Source of the DNA: Lacticaseibacillus sharpeae JCM 1186 = DSM 20505
GTDB lineage: Bacteria > Bacillota > Bacilli > Lactobacillales > Lactobacillaceae
Assembly: GCF_001436225.1 (NCBI RefSeq)
Contig: NZ_AYYO01000055.1
Location: 114,376 to 178,375, forward strand
Length of the DNA stretch: 64,000 bases
Direction: 5' to 3'
The notes below the pieces were generated by a model. It searched no databases. It was given only the letters and a program-made list of their open reading frames with translations, and had not been told where the DNA came from. This document shows positions 1-11,694 of this stretch, piece by piece. Every line of letters starts with the position of its first letter. The first letter of the stretch is position 1. Position numbers and translations under genes: made by a program.

Positions 1-1220
1 TGTTTAACCACCTTCTGGGCGAACACCAACGCGTCAATTTGTGCTGGCGTCGGCTTAGCCACAGTGACCACGGTCAGGTCCGTGCCTTCCTCCACCGTCT
101 TGTCGCGTTCCTGGATGAGCAGACCGCCATGAACCGCGATGGTTTCGTACTCCTTCGCGTCAGTGTTTGCCGCCATGTCGACGGTCATGAGCCGGAGATT
201 TTTCTTCTTGGTCGTCAGAATCGTCAGGGCTTCAGGACTAAAGCTGGGGGCGATGATGATTTCCAGGAACAGCTTGTGCATCTTGGTAGCCGTGGCCGCG
301 TCGACTTCGCGGTTCAGGGCGATGATTCCACCAAAAATCGAGACGGGGTCGGCCGCAAACGCCTTGTCCCATGCGCCTTCGATGGTCGCAGCTTGACCAA
401 TGCCACACGGGTTCATGTGCTTCATCGCCACCACGGTGGGCCCGTCAAAGTCCGCAAGCGTCAGCAGCGCCGCGTCGGCATCCTTGATGTTGTTAAAGGA
501 TAGCTCCTTCCCGTGCAGTTGCTGCGCCGCCGCAATGGAGCCAGCTGCGGGATACGGTTCCGTGTAGAATGCTGCGGCCTGGTGACTATTTTCCCCGTAA
601 CGCAGGTCTTGCTTCTTCGCGTAGGTAGGCGTGAAGGTTGCAGGGAATTCGTCCGTAGTGAGGTACGCCGCGATTTGGGCATCGTAGGCGGCGGTGGTGC
701 GGAACACTTTTGCTGCCAGCTGCCGGCGCAGTTGGGCATCGTCCGCGTCAATTCCGGCAAGCACCGCGTCGTAGTCAGCCGCGTCGACGACCGCCCACAC
801 ACTGGCGCTATTCTTGGCCGCGGCGCGCAACGCTGACGGGCCCCCAATATCAATCTGCTCAATGGCCTCACTATCGGTGACACCGGGGGTATGAATAGTC
901 GCCGCAAATGGGTAGAGGTTCACCGCCACCACGTCAACGGGCGTAATGTCGTGGTCCGTAAGTGCGGCCATGTGGGCTGGATCATCGCGCCGTGCCAGAA
1001 TGCCCGCATGAATCCGTGGGTGCAGGGTTTTGACTCGGCCGTCCAGCATTTCAGGGAACCCAGTGACCGTTTCAACTCCCGTCACCGGCACGCCGGCTGC
1101 CGCCAATGCTCGCTGCGTGCCGCCAGTTGAAATCACCTCAAAACCGCGCGCAACTAAACCGCGGGCGAAGTCAGCCACACCAGTTTTGTCATATACACTA
1201 ATTAATGCCCGTTTGTTCAT
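1..1220 (-). CDS. purH: PurH, IMP cyclohydrolase / AICAR formyltransferase (3' end outside window)
   Basis: Bifunctional last enzyme of IMP synthesis: AICAR formylation, then ring closure to IMP. The translated minus strand starts [14 protein letters not shown], the usual start of the MGS-like cyclohydrolase domain, includes the STGGT loop, and runs into the transformylase domain with KHMNPCG. About 406 of roughly 510 residues are visible; the stop lies beyond position 1. It is the last visible gene of the pur operon, 42 bases downstream of purN, and purD would be expected next. The ATG at 1218-1220 fits the family N-terminus. Only the missing C-terminus is uncertain. Confidence 0.95.
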   Translation of the reverse strand, partial: MNKRALISVYDKTGVADFARGLVARGFEVISTGGTQRALAAAGVPVTGVETVTGFPEMLDGRVKTLHPRIHAGILARRDDPAHMAALTDHDITPVDVVAVNLYPFAATIHTPGVTDSEAIEQIDIGGPSALRAAAKNSASVWAVVDAADYDAVLAGIDADDAQLRRQLAAKVFRTTAAYDAQIAAYLTTDEFPATFTPTYAKKQDLRYGENSHQAAAFYTEPYPAAGSIAAAQQLHGKELSFNNIKDADAALLTLADFDGPTVVAMKHMNPCGIGQAATIEGAWDKAFAADPVSIFGGIIALNREVDAATATKMHKLFLEIIIAPSFSPEALTILTTKKKNLRLMTVDMAANTDAKEYETIAVHGGLLIQERDKTVEEGTDLTVVTVAKPTPAQIDALVFAQKVVK

Positions 1221-1262
1221 CGTGCAAAAGCCTCCGTTTGTGTGTTCAGCGTCTACCAATAT

Positions 1263-1826
1263 CTAATCTGCTAATAATGCCGCTACCGTTGTTGGCAGCA
1301 ATATGTGCTCCACTTGGTGAATCCGCGGGGCCAGGGTTGCAAACGAATCCGTCGGCAGCACCCGCACTGGTTCCTGGGCGATGATGGTGCCCGAATCCAC
1401 GCCCGCATCAACGTAGTGCACCGTCACGCCGGTCACCCGCACACCATACGCTAGGGCGTCCTCAATGCCGGTGCGGCCAGGAAAGCTCGGCAGCAGTGCG
1501 GGGTGCAGGTTCACAATCCGCTGGGGAAAGGCCGCGAGCATGGTTGGCCCCAGGATGCGCATAAATCCGGCCAGCACAACCAGATCAACCGGCGGGAGCG
1601 CGGCAACAATCGCCGCCTCCGCCGCAGCCTTGTTTGCGTAATCCCGATAGTTCAGGGTGAAGACGGGCACGTTAGCCGCGTGCGCCTTGGCCACCACCGG
1701 CGCGTCTTTGTGGTCACACACCAGCATGGCAATGCGCACACCGCGCCGTTCATCGCCGAAGAACTCCGTCAGGGCCGCAAAATTGCTCCCGGTCCCCGAT
1801 GCAAAAACTGCGATTGTTTTCATCAT
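1263..1826 (-). CDS. purN: PurN, phosphoribosylglycinamide formyltransferase
   Basis: Transfers a formyl group from 10-formyl-THF to GAR (third step of purine synthesis). At 187 aa it has the usual length. The nucleotide loop FASGTGSN is at residues 8-15, and the catalytic trio Asn106, His108 (NLHPALLPSF) and Asp144 (VDAGVDSG) falls at the same numbers as in the E. coli enzyme. It overlaps the end of purM in an ATGATGA arrangement, with GGGAGG just upstream inside purM, so translational coupling is likely. The ATG at 1826 or the next one at 1823 could be the start. Confidence 0.96.
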   Translation of the reverse strand: MMKTIAVFASGTGSNFAALTEFFGDERRGVRIAMLVCDHKDAPVVAKAHAANVPVFTLNYRDYANKAAAEAAIVAALPPVDLVVLAGFMRILGPTMLAAFPQRIVNLHPALLPSFPGRTGIEDALAYGVRVTGVTVHYVDAGVDSGTIIAQEPVRVLPTDSFATLAPRIHQVEHILLPTTVAALLAD

Positions 1827-2833
1827 TCGTCCTCCCAGACCACCGCGGCGCCCTGTTCGCGCAGAGCCACAACGCCAATCTGCACCGCATCAGGAACTAG
1901 TGCGCGCACTCGGTCAACGTCGCCGGCCGCCACAGACAGTACCATCCCCATACCCAGATTGAATGTCTGGCGCATGTCAGGCAGCGAAATATCGCCGGCT
2001 GCTTGCAGGCGCCGGAATAATTCCGGCCACTGCCAGCTGCGCGCATCAATGCGGGCAGCCAAATCGTCCGGCAACATGCGCGGCACGTTATCCGTGAACC
2101 CGCCACCCGTGATGTGCGCCGCGCCGTGCAGCAAGTTTGCCTGCAGCAACGCGCCCATTTCATCCGCATAAATCCGTGTTGGCGTCAGTAAGGCTGCGGC
2201 CACGTCGCGACCATCCGCAAGTGGCGTTTGCCCAAGGTCAGTCTCCGCAAGCAGCTTCCGTACCAGCGAGAAGCCATTGCTGTGGACGCCGGAACTCGGC
2301 AACCCCAGCAGCACATCACCCGCCGCAACGCTGCGGGGCAGCACCCGCTCTGCATCGGCATAACCAACCGCAAAGCCGGCCAAATCGTAATGCCCGGCCG
2401 GATACATCCCCGGCATTTCCGCCGTTTCGCCACCAATCAGCGCTAGATGGGCCAACTGACAGCCGCGGGCAATCCCCGCAACCACCGCGCTGGCCAGATC
2501 AACGTCCAGCTTGTCGGTCGCCATGTAATCCAGGAAAAACATCGGGGTCGCCCCGTCCGCAAGCAAGTCGTTCGCCACCATCGCCACCAGATCGATGCCA
2601 ATCGTGTCGTGCACACCGAGCTCTTTGGCCAGTAACAGCTTCGTACCCACGCCATCCGTGGCTGCCAGTAGCACAGGATTCGCGGTGGCCGGCATCCGGT
2701 ACGCCGCGGCAAACCCGCCGAGCCCCGCCAGCACGTTGGCGTCCTGGGTCGCCTTGGCCAGCGGTGCGTACGCTTTGGCCGCCGCATTACCGGCCGTCAC
2801 GTCGACACCAGCCTGTTTGTAATCAATCGTCAT
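1823..2833 (-). CDS. purM: PurM, phosphoribosylformylglycinamidine cyclo-ligase
   Basis: AIR synthetase: ATP-dependent closure of the imidazole ring of FGAM. The 336 aa match the family length. Visible signatures are DGVGTK (60-65) and GGETAEMPGMY (from residue 134), both lining the ATP/substrate site. It overlaps purF by an ATGA junction at 2830-2833 and purN at the other end, so it sits in a tightly coupled run purF-purM-purN. Confidence 0.97.
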   Translation of the reverse strand: MTIDYKQAGVDVTAGNAAAKAYAPLAKATQDANVLAGLGGFAAAYRMPATANPVLLAATDGVGTKLLLAKELGVHDTIGIDLVAMVANDLLADGATPMFFLDYMATDKLDVDLASAVVAGIARGCQLAHLALIGGETAEMPGMYPAGHYDLAGFAVGYADAERVLPRSVAAGDVLLGLPSSGVHSNGFSLVRKLLAETDLGQTPLADGRDVAAALLTPTRIYADEMGALLQANLLHGAAHITGGGFTDNVPRMLPDDLAARIDARSWQWPELFRRLQAAGDISLPDMRQTFNLGMGMVLSVAAGDVDRVRALVPDAVQIGVVALREQGAAVVWEDE

Positions 2834-4287
2834 GGGGCACTCACCTCGTTAATATCAATCTGGCGCTGCGCCAGCTCACTGGCAAAACCCGCCGCATAAT
2901 CATCTAAGTCAGTCGGGTAGTCGCCGGTAAAGTACGCCGTGCACAATCCGCCGTGAGGTGCGTCCGTCGCCAGGCCCACGCTGTCTTCCAGGCCCTGCGT
3001 TGATAAGAACGCCAGCGAATCCACATCGAGCAATCGCCGCATTTCCGCAACGGTATGGTTAGCGGCCATTAATTCATTCATGGACTGAATATCGATGCCG
3101 TAGAAGCACGGAAAGCGTAATGGCGGACTACTGATGCGCAGGTGGACTTCCTTCGCCCCCGCATTCCGCAGCAATTTCACAATCTGCAGCGATGTGGTGC
3201 CACGCACAATCGAATCGTCAACTAACACCACGCGCTTCCCCGCCACCACGTCGGAAATGGCGGAGAGTTTCATGCGCACGCTCCGTTCGCGCAATTCTTG
3301 GGTCGGCTGAATGAACGTCCGGGCAACGTACTGGCTCTTCACCAGCCCCATTTCATACGGTATGCCACTCTCCCGGGCGTACCCAATGGCCGCGGACAGC
3401 GAGGAGTTCGGCACCCCGCAAACAATGTCGGCGGCAACGGGTTGTTCCCGCGCGAGCTGCTCCCCTAGACGCACGCGGGCCTGGTGGACGTTCACGCCAA
3501 AAATGTTCGAATCGGGCCGGGCAAAGTAGATAAACTCCATGGAGCACACCGCCAGCTGGGTCTGCGTCGTGTACTGCTCAGTATGCAGTCCAGTTGCATC
3601 CACCGTCAGCATTTCACCCGGCTGCACGTCGCGGACAAAGGTCGCGCCAACCGCCGTCAGTGCCGCCGTTTCACTGCAGATGACCGTCCCGCCGTCCGGC
3701 AATGTGCCAATCACGAGGGGCCGAAATCCGTGGGGGTCAGTCGCCGCATACAGTGCGTGCTCGGTCAGCAGCATGAACGCGAACCCGCCGTGCACCATGT
3801 TCAGCGCCGCCCGCAGCTGCAACGTAAAGGTCGGCTGCTTGCTGCGGCGAATGAGGTGCATGAGCACTTCGGTATCGGAAGTGGATTGAAAAATCGCCCC
3901 GTCGTCTTCCAGTTGCCGCCGCAAACTAATCGCGTTAGTCAGGTTGCCGTTGTGGGCCAGCGCAATTGCTTCATCGCTGAACCGAAACAACAACGGCTGA
4001 ATGTTTTCCAGCACCCGACCACCCGCAGTGGAGTACCGGACGTGGCCTAACGCCGCATCCCCATGCAAAGCTGCAAGTTGCACTGGTTTGGTAAACACTT
4101 CACTTAACAAACCCAGTCCGTGGTGGCGCACCAGTCCGTGCTCGGTCAGCCCCACAATCCCGGCCCCTTCCTGGCCGCGGTGCTGCAGGGTGTGCAAGCC
4201 CAGGTGCGTGAGCTCTGCGGCACTGGCATTGCCCCAGATGCCGAAGACGCCACATTCCTCGTTCAACCCCTTTATTTCATGCGGCAT
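2830..4287 (-). CDS. purF: PurF, amidophosphoribosyltransferase
   Basis: First committed step of purine synthesis, PRPP plus glutamine to phosphoribosylamine. At 485 aa, it has an 11-residue propeptide ending NEE before the nucleophile Cys12 (CGVFGIWG), as in the Bacillus-type enzyme, then an Ntn glutaminase domain and a PRTase domain with the PRPP loop [14 protein letters not shown]. The start has AGGAGG eight bases upstream. Near the C-terminus the sequence reads GLCTAYFTG where the Bacillus Fe-S enzyme has a CxxC pair, so one presumed cluster ligand appears to be tyrosine and the cluster may be absent. The first 16 bases overlap the end of purL. Confidence 0.97.
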   Translation of the reverse strand: MPHEIKGLNEECGVFGIWGNASAAELTHLGLHTLQHRGQEGAGIVGLTEHGLVRHHGLGLLSEVFTKPVQLAALHGDAALGHVRYSTAGGRVLENIQPLLFRFSDEAIALAHNGNLTNAISLRRQLEDDGAIFQSTSDTEVLMHLIRRSKQPTFTLQLRAALNMVHGGFAFMLLTEHALYAATDPHGFRPLVIGTLPDGGTVICSETAALTAVGATFVRDVQPGEMLTVDATGLHTEQYTTQTQLAVCSMEFIYFARPDSNIFGVNVHQARVRLGEQLAREQPVAADIVCGVPNSSLSAAIGYARESGIPYEMGLVKSQYVARTFIQPTQELRERSVRMKLSAISDVVAGKRVVLVDDSIVRGTTSLQIVKLLRNAGAKEVHLRISSPPLRFPCFYGIDIQSMNELMAANHTVAEMRRLLDVDSLAFLSTQGLEDSVGLATDAPHGGLCTAYFTGDYPTDLDDYAAGFASELAQRQIDINEVSAP

Positions 4288-6482
4288 GGAATCGCCTCCT
4301 CATACACTTGCCGCGCGGTATCCAGATCAAACTGGACGGTGCCATGGGTCAGCGCCACATTAATGCTGCCAGTGTTCGTGACCACCCCGATCTGGGTTGC
4401 ACGGTTTTGCGCCATGTTCGTGAATGCGGCAACCTTGTCGGCGGGGACCGTCAACAGGAACCGGCCTTGAGTTTCCGCGAACAACTGGGCGGCACTATTC
4501 GGCCACTGCACGTCGACGCCCAGGTTGCCCTGGAGCGCCATTTCGGTTAACGCCACCGCGAACCCACCGATGCTCAAATCGTGGGCCGCGGTCACGAGTC
4601 CGGCCTGAATTGCGTGCAATACCAGATCCTGGTTCGCCTTTTCGGCCGCCAAATCAAACGGGAACAGTTCGCCGCTGATTGCGCCCGTCAGCAACTTCTG
4701 TAGTTCGGTGCCGTTGTAGTCGTCGCCAGTTTGGCCAACGAGGAAAATTGCCTCGCCCGCGCGCTTGAACGCACTGGTGGTCACGTGCTGCAGGTCGTTA
4801 ATGAGGCCCACCATGCCAATCATCGGCGTTGGGTAAATCGCCTCGCCGTTAGTTTCGTTGTACAGCGAGACGTTCCCGGAGATTACCGGCGTGTTCAGGG
4901 CTTTGCACGCCGCCGTGATGCCCTTCGCGGATTCGGCAAGCTCGTAAAAGTGTTCTGGCTTGGTAGGGTCACCGTAGTTCAGACAGTCGGTAATCCCAAT
5001 CGGCTCCGCGCCGCTTGCCACGAGGTTGCGGGCCGCCTCAGCCACAACCATTGCCCCGCCGCGTTCCGGATGCAGGTAGAGGTAGCGGCCGTTGCTGTCG
5101 GTGGTCACGGCCAGCGCTTTGCGGGTTCCGCGAATCCGCACCACCCCGGCGTCACTGCCCGGCAGCACGACGGTATTCGTCTTCACCTGTGCGTCGTAAC
5201 GACGGTACAGGCTGGACTTATCGGCAATCGTGGACTGGCCCAAAAGCGTGAGCCAGGTTGCCCGTGCATCCGTAATCTCGGGCACGAAAGCGGGCTGCGG
5301 CGCGTCCAGGCGAGCTGGCCGCACCCCTTGCTGGTGGTAAACCGGCGCGTCAGAAGCTAGCAGACTCACGGGCACGTCACAAACCAGGTGGCCGTGGTGT
5401 GTTAACTTGTAGCGCAGCTCTGCCGTCACGTGGCCGCAAACAACCGCATCGAGGCCGTACTTGGTGAAGACGTCGATGATTTCCTGTTCACTACCAGCGC
5501 GCACACACAGGAGCATTCGTTCTTGCGATTCGGACAACATGATTTCAAACGGAATCATCCCCGGCTCACGTTGGGGAATCAGGTCGAGGTTCAGGGTCAT
5601 TCCCGCCCCCGCCTTGTCGGCCATTTCGACGCTGGAGCTAATCAGTCCGGCCGCGCCCATGTCCTGCATGCCCACGAGTGCATCGCGGTGCTGACGCGTC
5701 ACTTCGAGGCACGCATCCGTCAGCAACTTTTCCATAAATGGATCGCCAACTTGCACCGCCGCCCGGTCCGCCTGCTTGTCGTCGGCGAACTCACTGGACG
5801 CAAAGCTGGCCCCGTTAATCCCGTCCCGGCCGGTCTTCGCACCGACGTAGATAATCGCGTTGCCGACCCCGGCTGCGCGGCCCCGCTGAATCTGTTCCTT
5901 GTCCATGATCCCGACGCACATTGCGTTCACCAGTGGGTTGCGTGCGTAGGTGGCATCAAAATTGGTTTCGCCGCCAATCGTCGGAATCCCAATCGAATTC
6001 CCGTAGCCACCAATCCCCGCTACTACCTGATCGACCAAGTGCCGCACGTGCGGATCATCCAGTTCGCCGAAGCTCAGCGAATCCAGCAGTGCAATCGGTT
6101 CGGCACCGATGGAGAAAATGTCGCGGATAATGCCGCCAACCCCCGTTGCCGCACCCTCGTAAGGTTCAACCGCACTCGGGTGGTTGTGACTTTCCGCCTT
6201 GAACACGACCGCCTTACCCGCGCCGATATCGATGACCCCAGCGCCTTCACCGGGGCCCATCAGTACCCGGTCATTCTTCGTCCAGAATGATTTCAAAACG
6301 GGCTTACTGTACTTGTACGCACAGTGTTCACTCCACATGCCGCTGGCCAGCCCAATCTCGGTATAGTTCGGCAGCCGCCCCAACTTGCTGGTGAAGCGGT
6401 CATATTCAGCTTCGGTCAGCCCCCAGCCGAGGTATGGTTTCTCGTCCCGAATTGCTTCTGGTGCTAGTTCAACGCGCTGCAT
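4272..6482 (-). CDS. purL: PurL, phosphoribosylformylglycinamidine synthase large subunit
   Basis: Catalytic subunit of FGAM synthase, which works with PurQ (glutaminase) and PurS. Its 736 aa are typical of the small Gram-positive PurL, not the 1,300-residue fused enzyme. Recognisable segments are the N-terminal [20 protein letters not shown], the GPGEGAGV loop, [11 protein letters not shown] and GGETNFD. It overlaps purQ by 14 bases and purF by 16, so the three are likely translated in tight coupling and in fixed ratio. Confidence 0.97.
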   Translation of the reverse strand: MQRVELAPEAIRDEKPYLGWGLTEAEYDRFTSKLGRLPNYTEIGLASGMWSEHCAYKYSKPVLKSFWTKNDRVLMGPGEGAGVIDIGAGKAVVFKAESHNHPSAVEPYEGAATGVGGIIRDIFSIGAEPIALLDSLSFGELDDPHVRHLVDQVVAGIGGYGNSIGIPTIGGETNFDATYARNPLVNAMCVGIMDKEQIQRGRAAGVGNAIIYVGAKTGRDGINGASFASSEFADDKQADRAAVQVGDPFMEKLLTDACLEVTRQHRDALVGMQDMGAAGLISSSVEMADKAGAGMTLNLDLIPQREPGMIPFEIMLSESQERMLLCVRAGSEQEIIDVFTKYGLDAVVCGHVTAELRYKLTHHGHLVCDVPVSLLASDAPVYHQQGVRPARLDAPQPAFVPEITDARATWLTLLGQSTIADKSSLYRRYDAQVKTNTVVLPGSDAGVVRIRGTRKALAVTTDSNGRYLYLHPERGGAMVVAEAARNLVASGAEPIGITDCLNYGDPTKPEHFYELAESAKGITAACKALNTPVISGNVSLYNETNGEAIYPTPMIGMVGLINDLQHVTTSAFKRAGEAIFLVGQTGDDYNGTELQKLLTGAISGELFPFDLAAEKANQDLVLHAIQAGLVTAAHDLSIGGFAVALTEMALQGNLGVDVQWPNSAAQLFAETQGRFLLTVPADKVAAFTNMAQNRATQIGVVTNTGSINVALTHGTVQFDLDTARQVYEEAIPCRMK

Positions 6483-7143
6483 GTGCTACCTCCTGCTTAA
6501 GTGATGCAAAAACGCCGAGTCCATCAGTACCCCCGAGTAGCGCCTCCAACGCACGTTCCGGGTGCGGCATCATCCCGAGCACGTTGCCCGCTGCGTTCGT
6601 CACGCCGGCAATATCGTTCAGGCTGCCGTTCGGGTTGTCGCGGTACCGGAACACCACCTGTCCGTTTGCTTCCAGTGTTGCCAGCGTCGCGGGGTCCGCG
6701 TAGTAGTTTCCTTCCCCGTGGGCAATCGGCAACGTGATGGTCTGGTCCTGGTGGTACGCGTTGCTAAAGGGCGTCTGTGTGTTCACCACGGTCAACTCTT
6801 CGGGTGCACAGATGAAGCTGAGGGACTGGTTCCATTGCAAAGTCCCCGGCAACAAGTGCGCTTCACACAATATTTGAAAGCCGTTACAAATGCCGATGAC
6901 CAACCCGCCCGCTGCGGCAAAATCTTGCAGCGCCGTCATGATGGGGCTGAAGCGGGCAATGGCACCGCTGCGCAAGTAATCTCCGTACGAGAATCCGCCT
7001 GGCACGCCGACGATGTCAAAGCCAGCAAGACTGGTGGCGTCTGCCCGCACCAGTTCGGTTTCAATGCCCGCGATTTCCTGGAAGGCCCAGACTAAATCTT
7101 GGTCGCAATTCGAACCGGGGAAGCTGATTACGGCCGCCTTCAT
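6469..7143 (-). CDS. purQ: PurQ, FGAM synthase glutaminase subunit
   Basis: Class I glutamine amidotransferase supplying ammonia to PurL. 224 aa. The nucleophile is Cys86 in VIGICNGFQ, and the His/Glu partners are in MMPHPERA near residue 195. It starts [14 protein letters not shown] as in the family. The ATGA overlap with purS (7140-7143) and the 14-base overlap with purL reflect the PurSQL complex. Confidence 0.97.
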   Translation of the reverse strand: MKAAVISFPGSNCDQDLVWAFQEIAGIETELVRADATSLAGFDIVGVPGGFSYGDYLRSGAIARFSPIMTALQDFAAAGGLVIGICNGFQILCEAHLLPGTLQWNQSLSFICAPEELTVVNTQTPFSNAYHQDQTITLPIAHGEGNYYADPATLATLEANGQVVFRYRDNPNGSLNDIAGVTNAAGNVLGMMPHPERALEALLGGTDGLGVFASLKQEVAHAAR

Positions 7144-7403
7144 GCGTGCACCCCACTGACTTCCGTGAGGTCGAAGCGGTAAGTTTCCATGTTGACGTTG
7201 GCCAGCAACTCATCGCAAATGTGGTCCACCTGCGTCCGCGCGGTTTCGGCATCGGCAGCGTCCAGAACGATTTCGAAGTACTTACCAAACACGACGTCCG
7301 TGACGTTGTGGTAATCCATGCGGGTGAGCGCGGTCTTGATTGCTTCCGCCTTGGGATCCAGAACTGACGGCTTGTAGTTGACGTAAATTGCTGCTTTAAA
7401 CAT
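7140..7403 (-). CDS. purS: PurS, FGAM synthase small subunit
   Basis: Small bridging subunit that assembles PurL and PurQ into the active FGAM synthase. 87 aa, with the family pattern [15 protein letters not shown] near the N-terminus and [15 protein letters not shown] near the C-terminus. The gene is preceded by GGAAGAAG upstream of ATG and is separated by 41 bases from purC. Presence of a separate PurS agrees with the short PurL. Confidence 0.96.
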   Translation of the reverse strand: MFKAAIYVNYKPSVLDPKAEAIKTALTRMDYHNVTDVVFGKYFEIVLDAADAETARTQVDHICDELLANVNMETYRFDLTEVSGVHA

Positions 7404-7444
7404 GTGCTTCTTCCTTTCCGTTACCTTTGCCTGCCAATATTTGG

Positions 7445-8161
7445 TTACTTACTTGCCTGCAACCGCCGCAGCACCTCTGCGTAGACCGGCTGCAAGTCGC
7501 CTTCGTGCTTGCGGAACACATCCTTATCCAGCGATGCACCGGTGTCCTTATCCACCAAGCGGAAATTGTCGGGGGACAACTCGTCGGCCAGTACCAAACT
7601 GCCATCCGCCAGCGTGCCGAATTCCAATTTGAAATCCACCAGGGTAATGCCGATGCCGGCAAAGCGCGCCGTGAGCAACTCGTTGACCCGGTCAGTTAGA
7701 TGCCGCACCGTCGCCAGTGTGTCGGCATCCGTAATGCCCAGGGCCAAAATCTGGTCATTGTTAATGAACGGGTCATCCAGCGCGTCCGATTTGAAGTAGT
7801 ATTCGTGAATCGCCGGGGTAAACGGCCGCATGTGTTCCACGTGAAACTTAGTCTCGAAGTGTCCGGACGCGTAATTACGCAGCACCACCTCCAGCGGCAA
7901 CATCTGCGCCCGCTTCACAATCATACTGTCATCGTCAGGGGCACTGACGAAATGGGTGGGGATTCCCGCTGCTTTGAGTTCCGCGAACAGTAGCGCCGAA
8001 ATCTGCAGGTTGAGTTTGCCCTTCCCTGCGATGGCTTCCTTGCGTTTCCCGTTAAGTGCGGTCGCCTGGTCCAAATACTCAACCCACAGCAGTTCAGGAT
8101 CATCTGTGGTTGAAACCCGCTTCGCTTTGCCCGTCAGCAGTACTGCTTTTTTAGTCGTCAA
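7445..8161 (-). CDS. purC: PurC, SAICAR synthase
   Basis: ATP-dependent joining of aspartate to CAIR. 238 aa, the usual length. Motifs include KGKLNLQISALLF, the family signature PLEVVLRNYASG and DFKLEFG with DELSPD. It starts 11 bases inside the 3' end of purK. Codons for the FHVEHM stretch contain a near-perfect parS-like sequence at 7833-7848 (separate entry). Confidence 0.96.
   Translation of the reverse strand: MTTKKAVLLTGKAKRVSTTDDPELLWVEYLDQATALNGKRKEAIAGKGKLNLQISALLFAELKAAGIPTHFVSAPDDDSMIVKRAQMLPLEVVLRNYASGHFETKFHVEHMRPFTPAIHEYYFKSDALDDPFINNDQILALGITDADTLATVRHLTDRVNELLTARFAGIGITLVDFKLEFGTLADGSLVLADELSPDNFRLVDKDTGASLDKDVFRKHEGDLQPVYAEVLRRLQASK
7833..7848. promoter_or_regulatory. parS-like site inside purC
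   Basis: TGTTCCACGTGAAACT fits the Bacillus parS consensus TGTTNCACGTGAAACA at 15 of 16 positions (last base differs). It lies in codons for the conserved KFHVEH stretch of PurC, so the match may owe something to protein conservation. Confidence 0.5.
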
Positions 8162-9275
8162 TGTTTGCCTCCAATTGAATGCTGGTTAAAAGTTTCTCGA
8201 CATCGGTGCCCACCACGGTGATGTGCCCCATCTTCCGTCCCGGCCGGACCGCCGCCTTCCCGTAATCGTGCAGGTGCCACTCAGGGTGCTGGGACCATTG
8301 CTGCAAGGCCGCGGGCAGGTCCGAACCGAGCAGGTTGCGCATCACGGCCGGTGCATATTGGGTGATGGGCGGAATCGGCAAACCGCAAATACTCAGGATG
8401 TGGGCGGCAAATTGGGACACGTTGCACGCCTCGATGGAGTAATGTCCGGAGTTGTGCGGCCGCGGTGCCAATTCGTTCACCATGATTTGATCGCCACGGG
8501 CAAATAGTTCGATGCCCAGTACCCCGCGTAAATTCAGTTCGCGGGCGATCACCGTTGCTACGTGCTGCACCGTTTTCTGCAGCGCCGGCGTCAAGTCGGG
8601 GGCTGGGGCAATCGTTGTGTGCAGAATGTGGTGGGCGTGCTGATTTTGCACAATCGGGAAAATCCGCACTTGGTCGCGCCCATCACGCGTAACCATGACG
8701 GATAGTTCCCGGTCAAATTGCTGCCGTGCCTCCAAAATGCACGGCGCCTGCTGCAACAAGTGCGCCGCGGCGGCTAAATCCGCGGACGAATTCAGGTCCA
8801 CCTGGCCATGCCCATCGTAGCCGCCACTGGTCGTCTTCAAAATGCTCGGGTAACCGATGGCACCAACTGCACCCGCCAGGTCGGCACCATCACTAACTGG
8901 CGCAAAGGGCGTCACGGGCAGCCCGTGTTGTTTCAAGAACGTTTTTTCCCGCACGCGGTCGTCCGTGATGTGAAGCAATACGGTTCCCTGCGGCACGGCC
9001 ACGATGTCTGCGACTGCTGCTAGGGCGTCGAGGTCCACGTTCTCGAATTCATACGTGAGTACGTCGCTGCGCTGGGCAAGTTCGCTCAGTGCCGCCCGGT
9101 CGTTGTACTCCGCCGTGATTTGAAAATCGGCTACCTGTCCGGTTGGCGAATCTGGCGTCGGCTCGAGCACCCCGATGCGATACCCCATCGCGCGGGCTGC
9201 CAGTGCGAGCATCCGCCCTAGTTGGCCGCCACCGATGATGCCAATCGTGGCGGGTGGCAAAATCGGTTTACTCAT
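8151..9275 (-). CDS. purK: PurK, 5-(carboxyamino)imidazole ribonucleotide synthase
   Basis: ATP-grasp enzyme carboxylating AIR to N5-CAIR, the substrate of PurE. 374 aa from the ATG at 9273-9275. This start is chosen because the protein then begins [20 protein letters not shown], with the family's GGGQLGRM nucleotide loop; longer upstream reading is purE in another frame. Further marks are TYEFENVD and [13 protein letters not shown]. It overlaps purE by 8 bases and purC by 11. Confidence 0.96.
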   Translation of the reverse strand: MSKPILPPATIGIIGGGQLGRMLALAARAMGYRIGVLEPTPDSPTGQVADFQITAEYNDRAALSELAQRSDVLTYEFENVDLDALAAVADIVAVPQGTVLLHITDDRVREKTFLKQHGLPVTPFAPVSDGADLAGAVGAIGYPSILKTTSGGYDGHGQVDLNSSADLAAAAHLLQQAPCILEARQQFDRELSVMVTRDGRDQVRIFPIVQNQHAHHILHTTIAPAPDLTPALQKTVQHVATVIARELNLRGVLGIELFARGDQIMVNELAPRPHNSGHYSIEACNVSQFAAHILSICGLPIPPITQYAPAVMRNLLGSDLPAALQQWSQHPEWHLHDYGKAAVRPGRKMGHITVVGTDVEKLLTSIQLEANIDD

Positions 9276-9762
9276 GGAGGCTGGCCCCGCTTTCCCGCGC
9301 CTTCTGCGTTTGGGCCGCGCGGTAAGTATCCAGCTTGGCGGCAACGGTCGCGTCCGTAATGGCCAGCATTTCCGCCGCGTACAGCGCCGCGTTCGTCGCG
9401 CCCGCATCACCAATAGCCGTGGTCCCCACCGGAACACCAGCCGGCATTTGGACGATTGATAGCAAAGAATCGATTCCGGACAATGTTCGGGTTTTAACCG
9501 GAACGCCAATCACTGGGACCGTCGTGTTTGCCGCCAGCATACCCGGCAAATGGGCCGCACCACCAGCCCCCGCGATGATCACCGAATAGCCCTGACTGCG
9601 TGCCGTTTTGCCGAACTGCGCCAACTCATCCGGCATGCGGTGTGCCGAGATAACCGTGTTCTTATGCGGAATATCAAGTTCTGTCAACACGTTTGCGGCC
9701 AATTTCATCACCGGCCAGTCAGAGGTGCTACCCATCACAACTGCAACCAACAAACCAATCAC
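9268..9762 (-). CDS. purE: PurE, N5-CAIR mutase
   Basis: Class I PurE, converting N5-CAIR to CAIR. 164 aa with GSTSDWPVM, the SAHRMP motif holding the catalytic His, and [10 protein letters not shown]. First gene of the operon. The start is uncertain: the frame opens with GTG at 9762 ([12 protein letters not shown]) with only a weak AAGCGAAG upstream; a nearby TTG is possible. About 100 bases of leader separate it from the PurR boxes at 9851-9884. Confidence 0.93.
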   Translation of the reverse strand: MIGLLVAVVMGSTSDWPVMKLAANVLTELDIPHKNTVISAHRMPDELAQFGKTARSQGYSVIIAGAGGAAHLPGMLAANTTVPVIGVPVKTRTLSGIDSLLSIVQMPAGVPVGTTAIGDAGATNAALYAAEMLAITDATVAAKLDTYRAAQTQKARESGASLHE

Positions 9763-9850
9763 TTCGCTTTCATTTTGTTGGCCTCAGCCTATCATAGAAC
9801 GCAAACCAGTTTCAACCGTTTTAAGAACATTAATTAACTTTAATCCAAAT

Positions 9851-9884
9851 ATAGTTCGTGTTTAATCACCGGTTTCCGAACGTT
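9851..9884 (-). promoter_or_regulatory. Inverted pair of PurR boxes upstream of purE
   Basis: Reading the plus strand, ATAGTTCGTGTTTA (from 9851) and TTTCCGAACGTT (to 9884) are two half-sites of the Gram-positive PurBox (core CCGAAC with flanking A/T) facing each other with 18 bases between GTTCG (9854-9858) and CGAAC (9877-9881). This is the arrangement known for PurR control of pur operons. A possible -10 (TATGAT on the minus strand, 9791-9796) lies between the boxes and purE. PurR with PRPP as effector is an inference; purR is not in the window. Confidence 0.8.
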
Positions 9885-9973
9885 CGGGTGCACCGATATT
9901 ACGTATTGATTAAATCAGGACCTAAACTTTTTGTGCGGTAGTAGTGCCGAATTTTTTGCGGTAAAATATGCTT

Positions 9974-9988
9974 ATGAAAACGTTTTAC
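9974..9988 (+). promoter_or_regulatory. cre-like site before glpK
   Basis: ATGAAAACGTTTTAC matches the CcpA operator pattern WTGNAANCGNWNNCW at 13 of 15 positions and lies just after a TAAAAT -10-like hexamer, where bound CcpA would block transcription. Carbon catabolite control of glycerol kinase is common in Firmicutes; the site itself is only a sequence match. Confidence 0.5.
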
Positions 9989-9994
9989 GGATAA

Positions 9995-11536
<1,542 letters not shown>

Positions 11537-11575
11537 AACGTTCGATATTTTTCTTATGGAATGATGACGATTCCA

Positions 11576-11678
11576 CTATGCAAGCGACGTCTTGCGTAGT
11601 AGAATACAGATTGGAGTTACAATAACGAAAAATCAGGAAAGAACCTGAAACGGTGAGGCTTAGAGGGGAACCTCGCCG
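11576..11678 (+). promoter_or_regulatory. Structured leader upstream of the EAL gene
   Basis: Between glpK and the EAL gene are two clean hairpins. ACTATGCAAG (from about 11576) pairs with CTTGCGTAGT with one G-U, without a U-run, and CGGTGAGG (11651-11658) pairs with CCTCGCCG (11671-11678) just before the ribosome binding site GGAGG. Whether they end glpK mRNA, regulate the EAL gene, or both cannot be told from sequence. Confidence 0.4.
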
Positions 11679-11694
11679 AATGGAGGCGGCCGTT

